DNA of 64,000 bases, from contig CM061142.1 of the NCBI GenBank assembly GCA_030789695.1, positions 147,519,266 to 147,583,265 of the forward strand. Direction: 5' to 3'. Source of the stretch: Scilla litardierei (Eukaryota > Streptophyta > Magnoliopsida > Asparagales > Asparagaceae). Of the stretch, positions 1 through 9,609 are shown piece by piece; the stretch's first letter is position 1; every line of letters starts with the position of its first letter. Made by a program: the position numbers and the translations under genes. A model generated the notes under the pieces. That model saw only the letters and a list, made by a program, of their open reading frames with translations. It ran no database searches and had not been told where the DNA came from.

Positions 1-542
1 TGTGAAGGGGGTGGATTTAAGCCAAGTAGGAGAAAGAGTGTGAGAGAGAGGGGGTATAACTAAGGGAGATATATGGTGAGGGTAGCCCAGTGAATCATGC
101 AAGATACGTAAGGATCCAAATTGATTTGGGTTAGGTTTGAAATTCAAAAGATTAGTGGCTAATCAATGGTTGGAAATTGATTAGGGGATAACTTCCCCTA
201 CGGGCATCGGAAAAATAATCCGAAAATACCGGGACGATCGTGGAGACGAGACACACAGATCTACAGAGCCCGATCGTGCGTAACGCCTACCAAAAATTTA
301 CGTAAAATTGGAAACGGCGTTTTGAGTCAAATGACTAAAACGCCCCTATCGTTCAAAGTCGTTTTGCGAGAAAACGAGCCGTGAAACGACGTTCCCAAAA
401 ATTACAATAAAATCCAACACCCCATAACAATCGCAATGGCATATCGCATCGCATATGTCGGAGCTCAGAAAAACCAAATAAAATACGTGCACGAAAAAGT
501 ACGTGTACGTAGAAAATACGAACGGTCGGAAAGCGGCCGTTA
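1..542. other. Noncoding flank, probably part of another repeat
   Basis: No convincing coding region is visible. The short frames on both strands overlap each other and carry no recognisable motif. The sequence is not the missing 5' end of the neighbouring LTR, because the first ~207 bases of the intact 3' copy (9610-9816) have no counterpart here. It also does not encode copia polymerase, which would be expected if TE-A had inserted cleanly into TE-B. It is probably repeat DNA joined by a rearrangement at about 543; the family is not recognised. Confidence 0.4.
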
Positions 543-945
543 CACGCATGATCCAGGGGGTCAAACGACGAAGATTGCATCTTCAGCCCCTCACCCGGTC
601 GGTTGGTCATCTCCAACCGATCAGGTGATGCACGCGTGCACCACCCGGACGCATCTTGGAGCTCACGAGAAGTCACCCGGTCGGTTCAGCGACCGGGTCA
701 GAAGCTCAATGTCTCTGGAATTTGGAGCTGATTGCCAACCGATCGGGTGACCTTCACCCGATCAGTTCACCTGTAGCTGAATTTCAACAGCCAAGACTCG
801 AAGTTCCTACCGGTCTCCTCACCCGGTCTGCATCAAGATCCAACCGGTCGGTACCAAGATCCAACCGACCGCATCCAAGATCCAACCGACCGGTTCATAC
901 TGACCGGGTGAAACCCCGCTTTGCGCTGCGATTTTGTGAAGCGGC

Positions 946-999
946 TCACCCGACCGGTTGACTTGTCAACCGGTCGGGTGATGTCGTTTTCTATAAATA
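946..999 (+). promoter_or_regulatory. LTR core promoter of TE-A: 36-nt palindrome plus TATA box
   Basis: The arm TCACCCGACCGGTTGAC (946-962) and its exact complement (965-981) are separated only by TT, a 17-bp perfect inverted repeat built from two copies of the element motif. TATAAATA follows at 992-999, ten bases after the palindrome. The same arrangement is at 10200-10253 in the 3' LTR. It resembles a dimeric transcription-factor site set directly upstream of TATA. Promoter activity is inferred from position. Confidence 0.7.
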
Positions 1000-1500
1000 G
1001 AACCCTAGGTTTCCCAGATTCGGGAGTTGGTTATTTTTTACTGTTTTCTTCATTTTGTGACGGCTGTAATTTTCCAGTTTTTGTAAGTTTTCGGATCTTT
1101 GTAAAACTTTAGTATTATCTTAATTGCTTTACTACCATTGCATTTCTATAGTCTGATTATGATTTTGACAGTCCATTTTCATTTAGATCGCTTTTTAATG
1201 AATATTTGTGAGTAATTCCCAAATCCGGGATTTTGGCGGAAACCCCTTCGTGGGCTCTTCCCGATGCGTCCATAGGGTTAGGAAATCGATAGGGATTAGG
1301 AATCTAACGGTTACGCAGGGTGTTTTATTGTCATCGGCGGGAAAAAGACCGCCTTTGACCGTTGGGCCAAGGGGGAATAAACTTGGCGGTTGACTCCCTA
1401 GCCATAGCTCATGCCCTTAGCGTAGACGCCGAATCCTAGCGCGTGGGAGCGACAGGACGAGACGTTGGGAGTTATCGTTGCGAGCTTAGTGCTCCCGGAG

Positions 1501-1540
1501 TCGATCAGTGTTAATGGACACAGGAGTGCCCACTGATCGA
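1501..1540 (+). other. Ten-bp hairpin in R/U5 of the TE-A LTR
   Basis: TCGATCAGTG (1501-1510) is the exact reverse complement of CACTGATCGA (1531-1540), with a 20-nt loop. The 3' LTR keeps both arms (10754-10763 and 10784-10793) although its loop has substitutions. Nearby are GGCGG/CCGCC around position 1340, CCAAG/CTTGG around 1375, and CCCAGGA/TCCTGGG just downstream. The transcribed leader is therefore likely to fold strongly. Confidence 0.55.
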
Positions 1541-1952
1541 ACCCAGGAAGTCCGGCGTATCATCCTGGGCACCGACCGGAATATCGGGCCCATGGGATGC
1601 CGGTACCACTTTTAGAGGCAACGTCTCACCATTAGACCCTAATTCCGATCGCCATCCTACCCGTAAGCCGTATCGGCGAGAGCCGCTCGTTGGGGTCAAA
1701 ACCAGAGTCCCGGGTTTTTCCTTCATATTGTCTATACATTGCATTCCTTTACCGTGACAACCCATCATCCGATCTGGGCTAGCTCGCCCACGGGGTGATT
1801 TTGGTCCTCTTTGACACAAGCACATCCTAGCCTCCCTGTGTTCGACCCCCAAGCCACACTACAACACCGTGCGCTTGCGGTTACAAATATCTAAACCTCC
1901 ACCGGGTCCCCCGGCCATTTGCGGCTTGCAAACCGGGGGCACGTCAAGTTTA

Positions 1953-1969
1953 TGGCGCCGTTGCCGGGG
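1953..1969 (+). other. Primer-binding site for tRNA-Asp (TE-A)
   Basis: TGGCGCCGTTGCCGGGG, six bases after the LTR end, is complementary to the 3' end of plant tRNA-Asp including the CCA tail. TE-J has the identical site at the same spacing. Confidence 0.9.
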
Positions 1970-2150
1970 AGGCAACGTGCTTGTTATTTTAGGATCTCAT
2001 GAACCCTAGTGTCTAGCTCTTATCCCTACCTCGTGATAATTTTCGCATTCTTCTTTTTCCTTTTTATTTTCTTATTTTTATTTTTATTTTTATTTCTTAT
2101 CTTATCTGTTTCTTTCCCACTTGTCGCTTCACGGGTGTTTGTTGTTTTTC

Positions 2151-3578
2151 ATGCGCAGGAGTTCAAGAAGTCTCGACGACTTGATCCCCGTTGATCCAGA
2201 GATAAACGCCACCCTTAGGCGTTTGGCCGTCGAGAAGCGAAGAAGAGAGGATCCTGAAGCCATGGGGGAGAACACCCCCGCCTCACAAGTCCCTGTTGGA
2301 GTACTCGATGCCCTCCATCGAGTCCACCTCCGCCATCCGTCCTCCAGCTATTACGGCCCGAAGCTTTGAGCTTAAGCCATCTTTGGTGACGTGGATCCAG
2401 CAGGATCAATTTTCTGGTGCACCCATGGAGAGCCCGATTGAGCATCTAGACTCCTTCTTGGAGAAATGTGACACCTTCCGGATTAACGGTGTCACAACTG
2501 AGGCGATCCGACTGAAGCTGTTCCCCTTCTCCTTGCGAGATAAGGCCAAGCTGTGGCTTAGGGGGAAGGACCCGAATACATTCAACACCTGGGAGAAGCT
2601 CTCCAATGCTTTCCTGACAAAGTTCTTTTCCCCGGGGAAGACCATGAAGCTGAGGAGCGAGATCTCCTCCTTCTCCCAGGCCAGCCACGAGTCCTTGCAT
2701 GAAGCTTGGACGAGATACAAGGAGATGCAGAGAAGATGTCCCCAACATGAGCTCCCCAAGTGGCAGATCATAAATCTGTTTTATAATGGGTTGAGGGACG
2801 ATTTAAAATCTTCCATGGACACCGCGGCTGGAGGGTCCTTCATGTCAAGAAGCGAAGAAGATGCCGGGCAAATTTTGGAAAATATGGCATCCAACAATGA
2901 ACGGTGGTGTGACGAGAGTCCACACCAAGGTCTGGGGGCATCCATAGAGTGGAAGACGTCGACAAATTGTCAAGCAAGTTTGACTTGCTGTCAACCCAGA
3001 TCTCCGCATTAATGGTAGGCACCGGTGGCGCCGGTTCATAACAGATTGCTGCGGTAGAATCTGAAGTTTTTGGAGATTTCGACGGGTGTGACATCTCACC
3101 ACTGTTGGATCAGGCGAGCACATTGTTTTACAATCCTACGGGGAACGCGCCATTTCCACCACGAACCAACTCAAACCCGGCCTACTCTCCCAACAACCGG
3201 AATCATCCGAACCTCAGTTACCGGGCACCTTACCCACAACCGGCTTAGCAACAACAGCAGATATATCAGCTGGCTAGGCCCCAACAGTAGTTTCAGCAAC
3301 AGCAATTTCAGCAGCAACAACCTCCACCGCAGTATCAACAGTATGCTCCTAGGAATCAGCAGCCCACCCAGCAGCAATACGGCCAGTAGATGGCCATTTC
3401 TCCGGTTGAGTCCCTCTTGACTCAATACATAGCCAACCAGGAGAAGATCAATCTGAAGCTGGAGATGGGACAAAGAGTGCTCACCGATCAGGTGACCCAG
3501 CTGGGGTTGCAAGTGGCGAACCTGCAAAGACCACAGAATTTATTACCGCCACAGCCTGAGGTGAACCCTAGGGGGTAA
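2151..3578 (+). pseudogene. gag: TE-A gag, frameshifted
   Basis: Encoded the Gag structural protein of the virus-like particle. The likely start is ATG 2151, aligning with the start of the intact TE-J gag: both have a short arginine-rich N terminus followed by DPEI and a basic RRL stretch. The frame breaks before about 2290. The core Gag domain then continues in another frame at 2296-3012, with RLKLFPFSLRDKAKLWL, TKFFSP, EAWTRYKEMQRRCP and FYNGL matching TE-J. A further break follows near 2940. The glutamine/proline-rich C terminus is scrambled, and a last open piece (3390-3578) ends in NPRG just before the protease frame. Several frames are needed to read it, so it is treated as inactive. 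Confidence 0.8.
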
Positions 3579-3586
3579 ATCGGACC

Positions 3587-4882
3587 TTGGCGCGCACACA
3601 AGAGAATGAGAACGTGTCCTCCATAGTCTTGAGGAGCGGGACACAAATTCCTACTAGAGTTCCACCCAGGGAACCGGAAGCACCACTGGCCGTTGAGCAT
3701 CCAATTGAAAAAGCTGATGACGACGGTACCCCGTCACCAAAAATTGTGGCTCCGGAGGGAACCCCCGAAGAAGAGAAGAAGAAAGAAGAAGGGAATTTGA
3801 AGGTTTTCAAGCCCGTTGTGCCATTTCCACAATGTTTGGCCCAAGCGAAAATCGACGAGAAGTATGGCAAATTTTTTGCCATGGTCAAGGATTTAAGCCT
3901 TCAAATCCCCTTCCTCGAGGCCATAGAGACGATCCCCTCCTATGCTAAATTCTTGAAAGACTTGGTGACGCGGGGATCTAGAAAAGAAAAGGTCGTGTTA
4001 ACGGCGGAGTGCAGCGCACTCATTCAGCGTGCAAATCCGCCCAAGCTCAAGGACCCCGGAAGTTTCTCCATCCCTTGCTCTATTGGGGAAGTGCAAATCC
4101 AGATGGCGCTCAACGATCTTGGTGCGAGCGTCAGCTTAATGCCCCTATCGTTGTACAAGAGAATAGGGATGGGAGACTTAGAGCCCACCGGCATGACATT
4201 ACAACTTGCTGACCGTTCGGTCAAGTATCCGGTGGGAGTAGTGGACGACCTCCCCGTCAATGTGAAAGGAGTACATGTACCGGTTGATTTTGTGGTGATG
4301 GACATGCCGGAGGACAAGCATACCCCAATTATTCTTGGACGACCCTTTATGGCAACCGCCGGAGTGTTGATAGACGTGAAGAATGGGAAGCTTTCCCTCA
4401 ATGTGGGCCAAGAAAGAGTTGAATTTGACTTAGGCTTGTCGATGAAGCATCCAAATCCCCCGGACGATCCGAGTATCAGTATGCTGGAGAATGAAGAAGA
4501 TAGAGCTGTTGAAACAAGTGCCTGGGAAGTGCTCTCGAGGAATCCCCCCGATAGCTTGGGGGACCTTGGAGAGCAAGTTGGCTCCCCAAAGATTGAAGTT
4601 GCTAATGAGGCGGTCGCGCGACATGTGATCCCTCCCGGATTTCCTAAGTCTCCCCCTATGAGGAGAAAAGGGAAAGAACCCATGGACCTCACCGGCGATG
4701 AGGTCCGGATCCTGAAAAAGATGGCGGTGGACGCTAATTTGAGGGAGAAGCCCCCGGATCCTGTCAACAAAGGGAGGGTAGTCGAGCAAATCTTTTTACA
4801 GCCTCCGACTACACCAATAGCCACAACCTCTGGAGCTGAAGAGATGCCGGATTTTAGGCATCACCCGTATCGCCCACCATGA
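3587..4882 (+). CDS. pro: TE-A retroviral-type aspartic protease region (3' part of gag-pro)
   Basis: About 431 residues in one open frame; the true protein is probably a Gag-Pro fusion, so the first codon is arbitrary. Reading one frame back from the gag tail gives continuity at about 3575 (NPRG followed by VNRTLARTQ). Visible landmarks are SSIVLRSGTQ (residues 11-20), VPFPQCLAQAK (78-88), PSYAKFLKDL (117-126), KLKDPGSFSIPCSIG (153-167), the Athila-type active-site segment DLGAS (177-181) and the hydrophobic flap-side motif ILGRPF (249-254). Athila-group proteases typically have DLGAS where retroviruses have D(S/T)G. The protein would cleave Gag in the particle. The frame is uninterrupted but the upstream gag is broken, so functional expression is doubtful. 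Confidence 0.8.
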   Translation: MARTQENENVSSIVLRSGTQIPTRVPPREPEAPLAVEHPIEKADDDGTPSPKIVAPEGTPEEEKKKEEGNLKVFKPVVPFPQCLAQAKIDEKYGKFFAMVKDLSLQIPFLEAIETIPSYAKFLKDLVTRGSRKEKVVLTAECSALIQRANPPKLKDPGSFSIPCSIGEVQIQMALNDLGASVSLMPLSLYKRIGMGDLEPTGMTLQLADRSVKYPVGVVDDLPVNVKGVHVPVDFVVMDMPEDKHTPIILGRPFMATAGVLIDVKNGKLSLNVGQERVEFDLGLSMKHPNPPDDPSISMLENEEDRAVETSAWEVLSRNPPDSLGDLGEQVGSPKIEVANEAVARHVIPPGFPKSPPMRRKGKEPMDLTGDEVRILKKMAVDANLREKPPDPVNKGRVVEQIFLQPPTTPIATTSGAEEMPDFRHHPYRPP

Positions 4883-5085
4883 ACATCATCGACGGGCGTC
4901 GAGCTAACGACGTAAAACAAAAGCTCTTCATGGGAGGCAACCCATGCTCTGAACTTTTACTTCCGTTTTTAGGACTTTTTCTACTTTATTTTTATCTATT
5001 TTTATAAATAAATCCAGCTACAACAACTTCTGTCGTGAAACTTAGGCGATTTTTGGGCTTTTGCATAAAACAAGGCCCCAACCGA

Positions 5086-5441
5086 CCGGGTGATAACTCA
5101 CCCGATCGATTGGGATGTATCAGCTAACAGCCGTGTCTGTCACCTAATGAACCGACCGGGTGGAGAAAGAACAGACCGGGTGAACAGACCGGGTGACCTG
5201 GGGAAACTCTCGGAAAAATCTCAGAATTCATCAACCGACCGGGTGACAATATGCGAGATCGGTTGAGGGACCGGGTGAGAAACTCTGAGTTCTCGGGAAA
5301 ATGTGTGGAGCGGCGAACCGATCGGTTGAGTTCTCAACCGATCGGGTCGCCTGTAGCGTTTTTTCAGCATCAATTTTCGACCTAATGTCAACCGATCGGG
5401 TGAAAACTCACCCGACCGGTTCGACTTAAAACCTATAAATA
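5086..5441 (+). promoter_or_regulatory. Internal motif array with TATA box ahead of the TE-A second gene
   Basis: About twelve copies of the LTR motif family (ACCGACCGGGTG, ACCGATCGGGTG and complements) lie between 5088 and 5421. The last two form an inverted pair, 5390-5403 against 5408-5421, 13 of 14 positions paired, loop AAAC. TATAAATA follows at 5434-5441. This copies the LTR core promoter layout at 946-999. From 5442 to 5872 lies a pyrimidine-rich leader without a long frame, then the ATG of the second gene at 5873. The 4883-5085 stretch is noncoding AT-rich spacer. A subgenomic promoter is inferred. Confidence 0.65.
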
Positions 5442-5872
5442 CCCCCGACCCACCCGCTTACAAACCCTCACCCGATCTCGCCATTTCTCCGTCATTTCGT
5501 CTTCCTCCAAGCACCCGACTGCCAAAATTCCTCTCCCACAACCTCAAATCCTCCATTAGTCTCTCTCTCCACCTCCCCCTCGCATTTCTCCATCTCTTCC
5601 TCTCTCTCCCTCTCCTATTTCGTATTTTCTAGCCCTAATTCCCAACACCCACCCCCACTTTCGAATTTTTTGCTGAAAAAAGAGTGCCGCGGCTCCACAC
5701 TTCTCCCATTACACGGCATTGGGTCATCTACAAGCGGGGAGCTCTAATTGCTACGGTGTAACTTCGCTCCACTTCTCGAATTTCAATTTTTACCCTAATA
5801 TTTGATTTGCTTGGTTTTCGTGTGTGTGCACTTTGATAGTATTTTGCACCCATTTGCATCACCCACACACAC

Positions 5873-6907
5873 ATGGCCCGGGAGAGAGATAAAGGAAAAG
5901 GTATCTTGCGTGAGGAGGAACCGTCTCGTAAGAAATGGAAACAAACACGTCCTTCTCACCGCACACGTGAGCTAACACTTGCCCCTCCCCTGCTTATCAT
6001 TCCCCATGTGGACCCCATGTTGGGCCCGCATGGATACATATTTAGGAACCAAGAGCAGAAATACTTCTACCACAGACTTGACACTCGGGGGCATTTATCA
6101 ACCAAGTTTGCCCACACCCAATCACTCGTCGACCTCGGTGTCTTCACCGAGGTCGAGACTCTTTTTGCTAATCTAGGTTGGTTGGCCTTCATTAATGCAT
6201 CTGCGGTATCCTACCCGTCACTCACCCTAGAATTCCTTTCCTCCCTTGTTTGTGAGTCGGGGTCGACCGTCACTTTTCGGGTGCGTAACCAAACCATTCG
6301 CACAAACCTGGACACCATCTGCGATATATTTGGTTTCCCTATTCTAGGGAATGACGCTATCCGGCACTACGGATATCCCCCGGAATTTGACGTCGATAAT
6401 TTCTGGTTCCGCCTCACCATACTCCGTCGCTATCCCCGGGGTAAGGCCAAGGCCTCCTCCATCATCCATCCCATATTTCGTCTGGCCCATAGGATCATAT
6501 CATCTGCATTTTTCCCGCGGGATGAGTCAGGCACCGTGACTATCCCCGATCTTTTTATCCTCTGGGCCATGACTTTCCCCTTTGTTCGTGATGATGATGG
6601 AGTTAGTTTCAGGGCCCCGGTTGTCCCTGTCCATGCTGGCGATTGGCTTGTTTACAAGCTTCTCGAGATTAGCAGGGCTGGGAAGGGCAAGATTTGCTGT
6701 GGGGGCATTATCACTATCATTGTTTCTTACCCCCCGTTTAATATCCATATCCCTCGTGGTCTTCCCATCGTCGCAGGACCCTCACGTCTAGATCTTGACT
6801 TCCTGTGGCACATTCACATGATTAAGCCCCGCCCCGACGGTCGTTTCGAATTCAATTACGGCCACCCCCTAGCCCCTACACTATTCTCCCCAACCCCGCT
6901 CGCATGA
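5873..6907 (+). CDS. TE-A second gene: ATHILA ORF-1-like protein
   Basis: 344 residues. The N terminus is basic (MARERDKGKG, then SRKKWKQTR at 19-27), like a nuclear localisation signal. The core runs from about residue 60 to 330. It includes DLGVFTEVETLFANLGW (87-103) and YPSLTLEFLSSL (114-125), which resemble the ATHILA ORF-1 family (Pfam PF03078), a plant retrotransposon family of unknown function. The homologue in TE-J is at 56236. It sits behind its own motif array and TATA box rather than behind pol. The stop TGA overlaps the ATG of the next frame (ATGA at 6904-6907). Similarity to the family is judged from memory of its consensus; DNA binding is a hypothesis only. Confidence 0.7.
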   Translation: MARERDKGKGILREEEPSRKKWKQTRPSHRTRELTLAPPLLIIPHVDPMLGPHGYIFRNQEQKYFYHRLDTRGHLSTKFAHTQSLVDLGVFTEVETLFANLGWLAFINASAVSYPSLTLEFLSSLVCESGSTVTFRVRNQTIRTNLDTICDIFGFPILGNDAIRHYGYPPEFDVDNFWFRLTILRRYPRGKAKASSIIHPIFRLAHRIISSAFFPRDESGTVTIPDLFILWAMTFPFVRDDDGVSFRAPVVPVHAGDWLVYKLLEISRAGKGKICCGGIITIIVSYPPFNIHIPRGLPIVAGPSRLDLDFLWHIHMIKPRPDGRFEFNYGHPLAPTLFSPTPLA

Positions 6908-7934
6908 CTGTGGCTATCGTGGCGGATTGGACTTTTCCGCCCGACCCTGAGTTCTTTGAGGGGTTGCACCTTCCTTTCTTTCCCCCAGACGCACGTAGAC
7001 CACCTTCCCCTACCGCCCACTTAGGCGAGCAGGATATTCCTGCGTCCCAGGGAGATATGGGGGCTGGCCCGAGTCGCCCTGTTTCTGCTTCTGGCCCCAT
7101 CACTTCTGAGCACCTCTTAGCGGCCATTTCTGGCCTTGTGTCCTGTACCGGTATGACCACTGCCGCCGACACTACTTCCACATTACCTGCCGGCACCACT
7201 TCTGCCTCACGTCAGTCAACATCCTTTGGTCACCGCCAGGTCTCTGCCCGTCTTGCTCTTGAGAGGGAGGTCGCTGCCCTCCGTGATCTTGCCATGTCCT
7301 CTGCCCCCTCGGACCCATCACCGTCCTCCTTTCTCGCTCACCCACGTTTCCTCGCCCTTGAGAGGAACGTGGCCGCCATTCTTCGCCTTCTCACTCACAT
7401 CCATAGACCACCTCCACCTTCACCACCTCGACGATCTTCTCCTCCACCCTCCCACACATCCCCACCTCCATCACCTCCCCCATCACATTCTTCTCCTCCA
7501 CCATCCCACCCATCCCCACCTCCCCCACCCCCACCTAGGCGATCATCTCCCCTCCCTCATCTATTCCCATCCCGGTATCCACTTCTCCTCTCCCGACCAC
7601 TTCCATCGCACCCACACCACCTTCTACCTCCTCCACTGTCACATCATATGTGCGTCGCAAGAAATTGCAGGTGCGCTCCAAATCCCTCCCACCTCCACCC
7701 ACTACTGTCACAATCACGCCTTCTCCCCCCACTTCTATTCCTTTCACCACCGCCTTGATCGCCGTCCTTCCATCACCACCCACCTCCACCGACACCCCTC
7801 CCATCGTTCACACCACCACCGCACCTATTCCTCCACCTCTTTCCCCGCTTCTCCGCACACCCCCAGTCTCCCCCACCCACCCATCCACACCCTCTTCCGA
7901 GGAGGGCGAGGATTCGCCTTCTCCTGATTTTTGA
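6904..7934 (+). pseudogene. TE-A proline-rich second-gene partner, frameshifted
   Basis: Starts at an ATG overlapping the stop of the preceding gene. The first part (about 215 residues) has a helical heptad-like stretch (RLALEREVAALRDLAM) and then Pro/Ser-rich low complexity. Near 7550-7560 the sensible reading moves to another frame, giving TSYVRRKKLQVRSKS and a terminal acidic SSEEGEDSPSPDF ending at 7934. The organisation matches the intact 370-residue frame of TE-J: serine/threonine/proline-rich, a coiled-coil-like helix and a proline tail. Function unknown. The frame change could be a mutation within a simple-sequence region. Confidence 0.6.
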
Positions 7935-9609
7935 TTTCTCTTTGTTTTTTCTGACCTCCCCCTTGCATTTCGCTGCACTTTCACGATCATATTTTATTTG
8001 CTAGCACTATCGTGTCTAGCTTGGGGGAAGTCTATTTTGCTGTGTTGTCGTGTTTTATTTTCTTTGTGTGTGTGTGCTTGTTTTTCTTTTTGTCGTGTCG
8101 TTTCGTGTCGTCTAGTTTGTTCAATTTCCTTCTTTCTTTTTCGTTTTTCGTGTCGTGTGGTTTGATTTTGATTTTTCTTTATTTTTAGTTTCGTATCTGC
8201 GTTTTCCTCGTTTTTCATTTCTTTTTGTGTCGGTGTGTATTCCCTCCCATTTTCATTGCTCTCACGTACTCACTCTTATTGCATTGAGAGCAATGCAAGC
8301 TTCAGCTTGGGGGAGTCACACTTTGTGCGCCATTTGAGTCTTTCTTTTTCGTTTTTGTGCTGTTTTCATCGCGTTTTTATTTTTTTCTTTTCTTCTTTTT
8401 ATCTCTTTCTCCTAGAGATGGACCCTATGATGAATTGCCACAAAATCACACATACCTAGCATAGCATCGATAATCACATTCACTAACCCTAGGATTTCGA
8501 GTTCTCTTGCATTTCACGCATCGTGGGTCCACTTAGCTTTTTGTGAGTCGTGTGTCGTGCCTATCTGTTTGGTGTGCTTCTACTTTATGATTTACTTTAT
8601 ATACCTGTCCAGGAATGACCCCTAGATTATCATGTTTCGATATGAATATGTTGTACTTATTTCTACTGTCTGCTTCTTCTGCATGCTATATATATCGTAC
8701 GCTTCATTTCGCATGTGTCGGGATTCCGCAATTAAGGACTAGGATAACCCATTTAGCCCATGCTCTAATTAGCGAGAATAGTTTTCTTTGCCCAATTGTT
8801 TAGATTCCGACTTCTTTTTTGTTTTACTTGGTGCAAATCCCCTCGTCGTGTACCGTTCTCCCACTTGGGAGAGTACACATGTGTATAGCCAAAAAACCCA
8901 AAAATCCAAAAAAAAGGAGAAAAGAAAAGAAAAACCCAAAAAGAAGAGAAAAGAAAAGAAAGAAAAATTGTATAGCCAAAAATCCAAATCCAAAAAAAAT
9001 ACAAAAACCCAAAACCCAAAAAAATTTCCTGTGTGAATATCTTTTCCTACTTGCCGAGAATAAAGGGAAGACGAGAATTTGCACCGAGTGTTCTTCTCCA
9101 CATCTTCTCAACCCCCATCGGTTTCGAAAACGCTTGGCTTAGGAACTTTTTAGCTATTATCTAGGCTATAGTGTGGTGATTTCCTTGTCCCTAGCTGTGG
9201 AGTCCCCGATGCATGATACGCTTCTATTCTTATACTCTTCTCATGCATGCTTGAGCTAATATTCACCGCAATTTCAAATTTGAATCGGTATTTGGGTTGT
9301 TTCCTAGATCTGTGTATATCGAGCTTTATCGCACATCGTAGATAGTGACACCGTCTGCTAGCGCACGACCACACTCACTCGCGCTTCACCGCGTGGGCCC
9401 ACGGCACTTGTTTGGACTCGTATTCCTAGGTTTAGTGATGTGATTTGGCGTTTGCTTGCTTGGTGTGCCGTTTTTGATTTTGTTGGCCCTGACGGGCGAT
9501 CTAGGATATAGAGTTTTCTTTTTCTCTCTTTCTCTCTATTTTTCCCCTCCGAGCTCCTAATCTCACTCGTCTTCCTCGAGGACGAGGAAGAGTTCAGCTT
9601 GGGGGATTT
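7935..9609 (+). other. 3' noncoding region of TE-A with three PPT-like motifs
   Basis: No coding region. AGCTTGGGGGA occurs at 8018, 8304 and 9596; only the last is next to the 3' LTR. Each has an inverted repeat just upstream: CACGAT/ATCGTG (7982-7987, 8009-8014), TTGCATT/AATGCAA (8279-8285, 8292-8298) and the 9-bp stem at 9570-9591. An A/purine-rich tract lies at 8885-9030, between the second and third motifs. TE-J has the same order of parts. Confidence 0.7.
9570..9606 (+). other. Pre-PPT hairpin and polypurine tract of TE-A
   Basis: TCTTCCTCG (9570-9578) pairs perfectly with CGAGGAAGA (9583-9591) across the loop AGGA. AGCTTGGGGGA follows at 9596-9606 and the LTR begins at 9610. The PPT primes plus-strand DNA synthesis in LTR elements. 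The role of the hairpin is not known. Confidence 0.75.

Larger units (their letters stand above)
543..1946 (+). repeat. 5' LTR of TE-A (first ~207 bp missing)
   Basis: This stretch matches 9817-11198 base for base apart from scattered substitutions and small indels, and ends in CACGTCA directly before the PBS spacer. It holds about fourteen copies of a CACCCG(A/G)(C/T)CGGTT-type motif at 592-980, a TATA box at 992-999, and a strongly structured R/U5 region. The matching 3' copy starts with TGACATGCG at 9610, so this copy has lost its 5' terminus. Confidence 0.9.

Noticed and set aside
3560..3590. A conserved programmed -1 frameshift between gag and protease in TE-A and TE-J
   Set aside because: Both shifts are -1, but they occur at different places in the protein (before the LRSG motif in TE-A, after the matching TTRGGKD in TE-J), so they are not the same signal.
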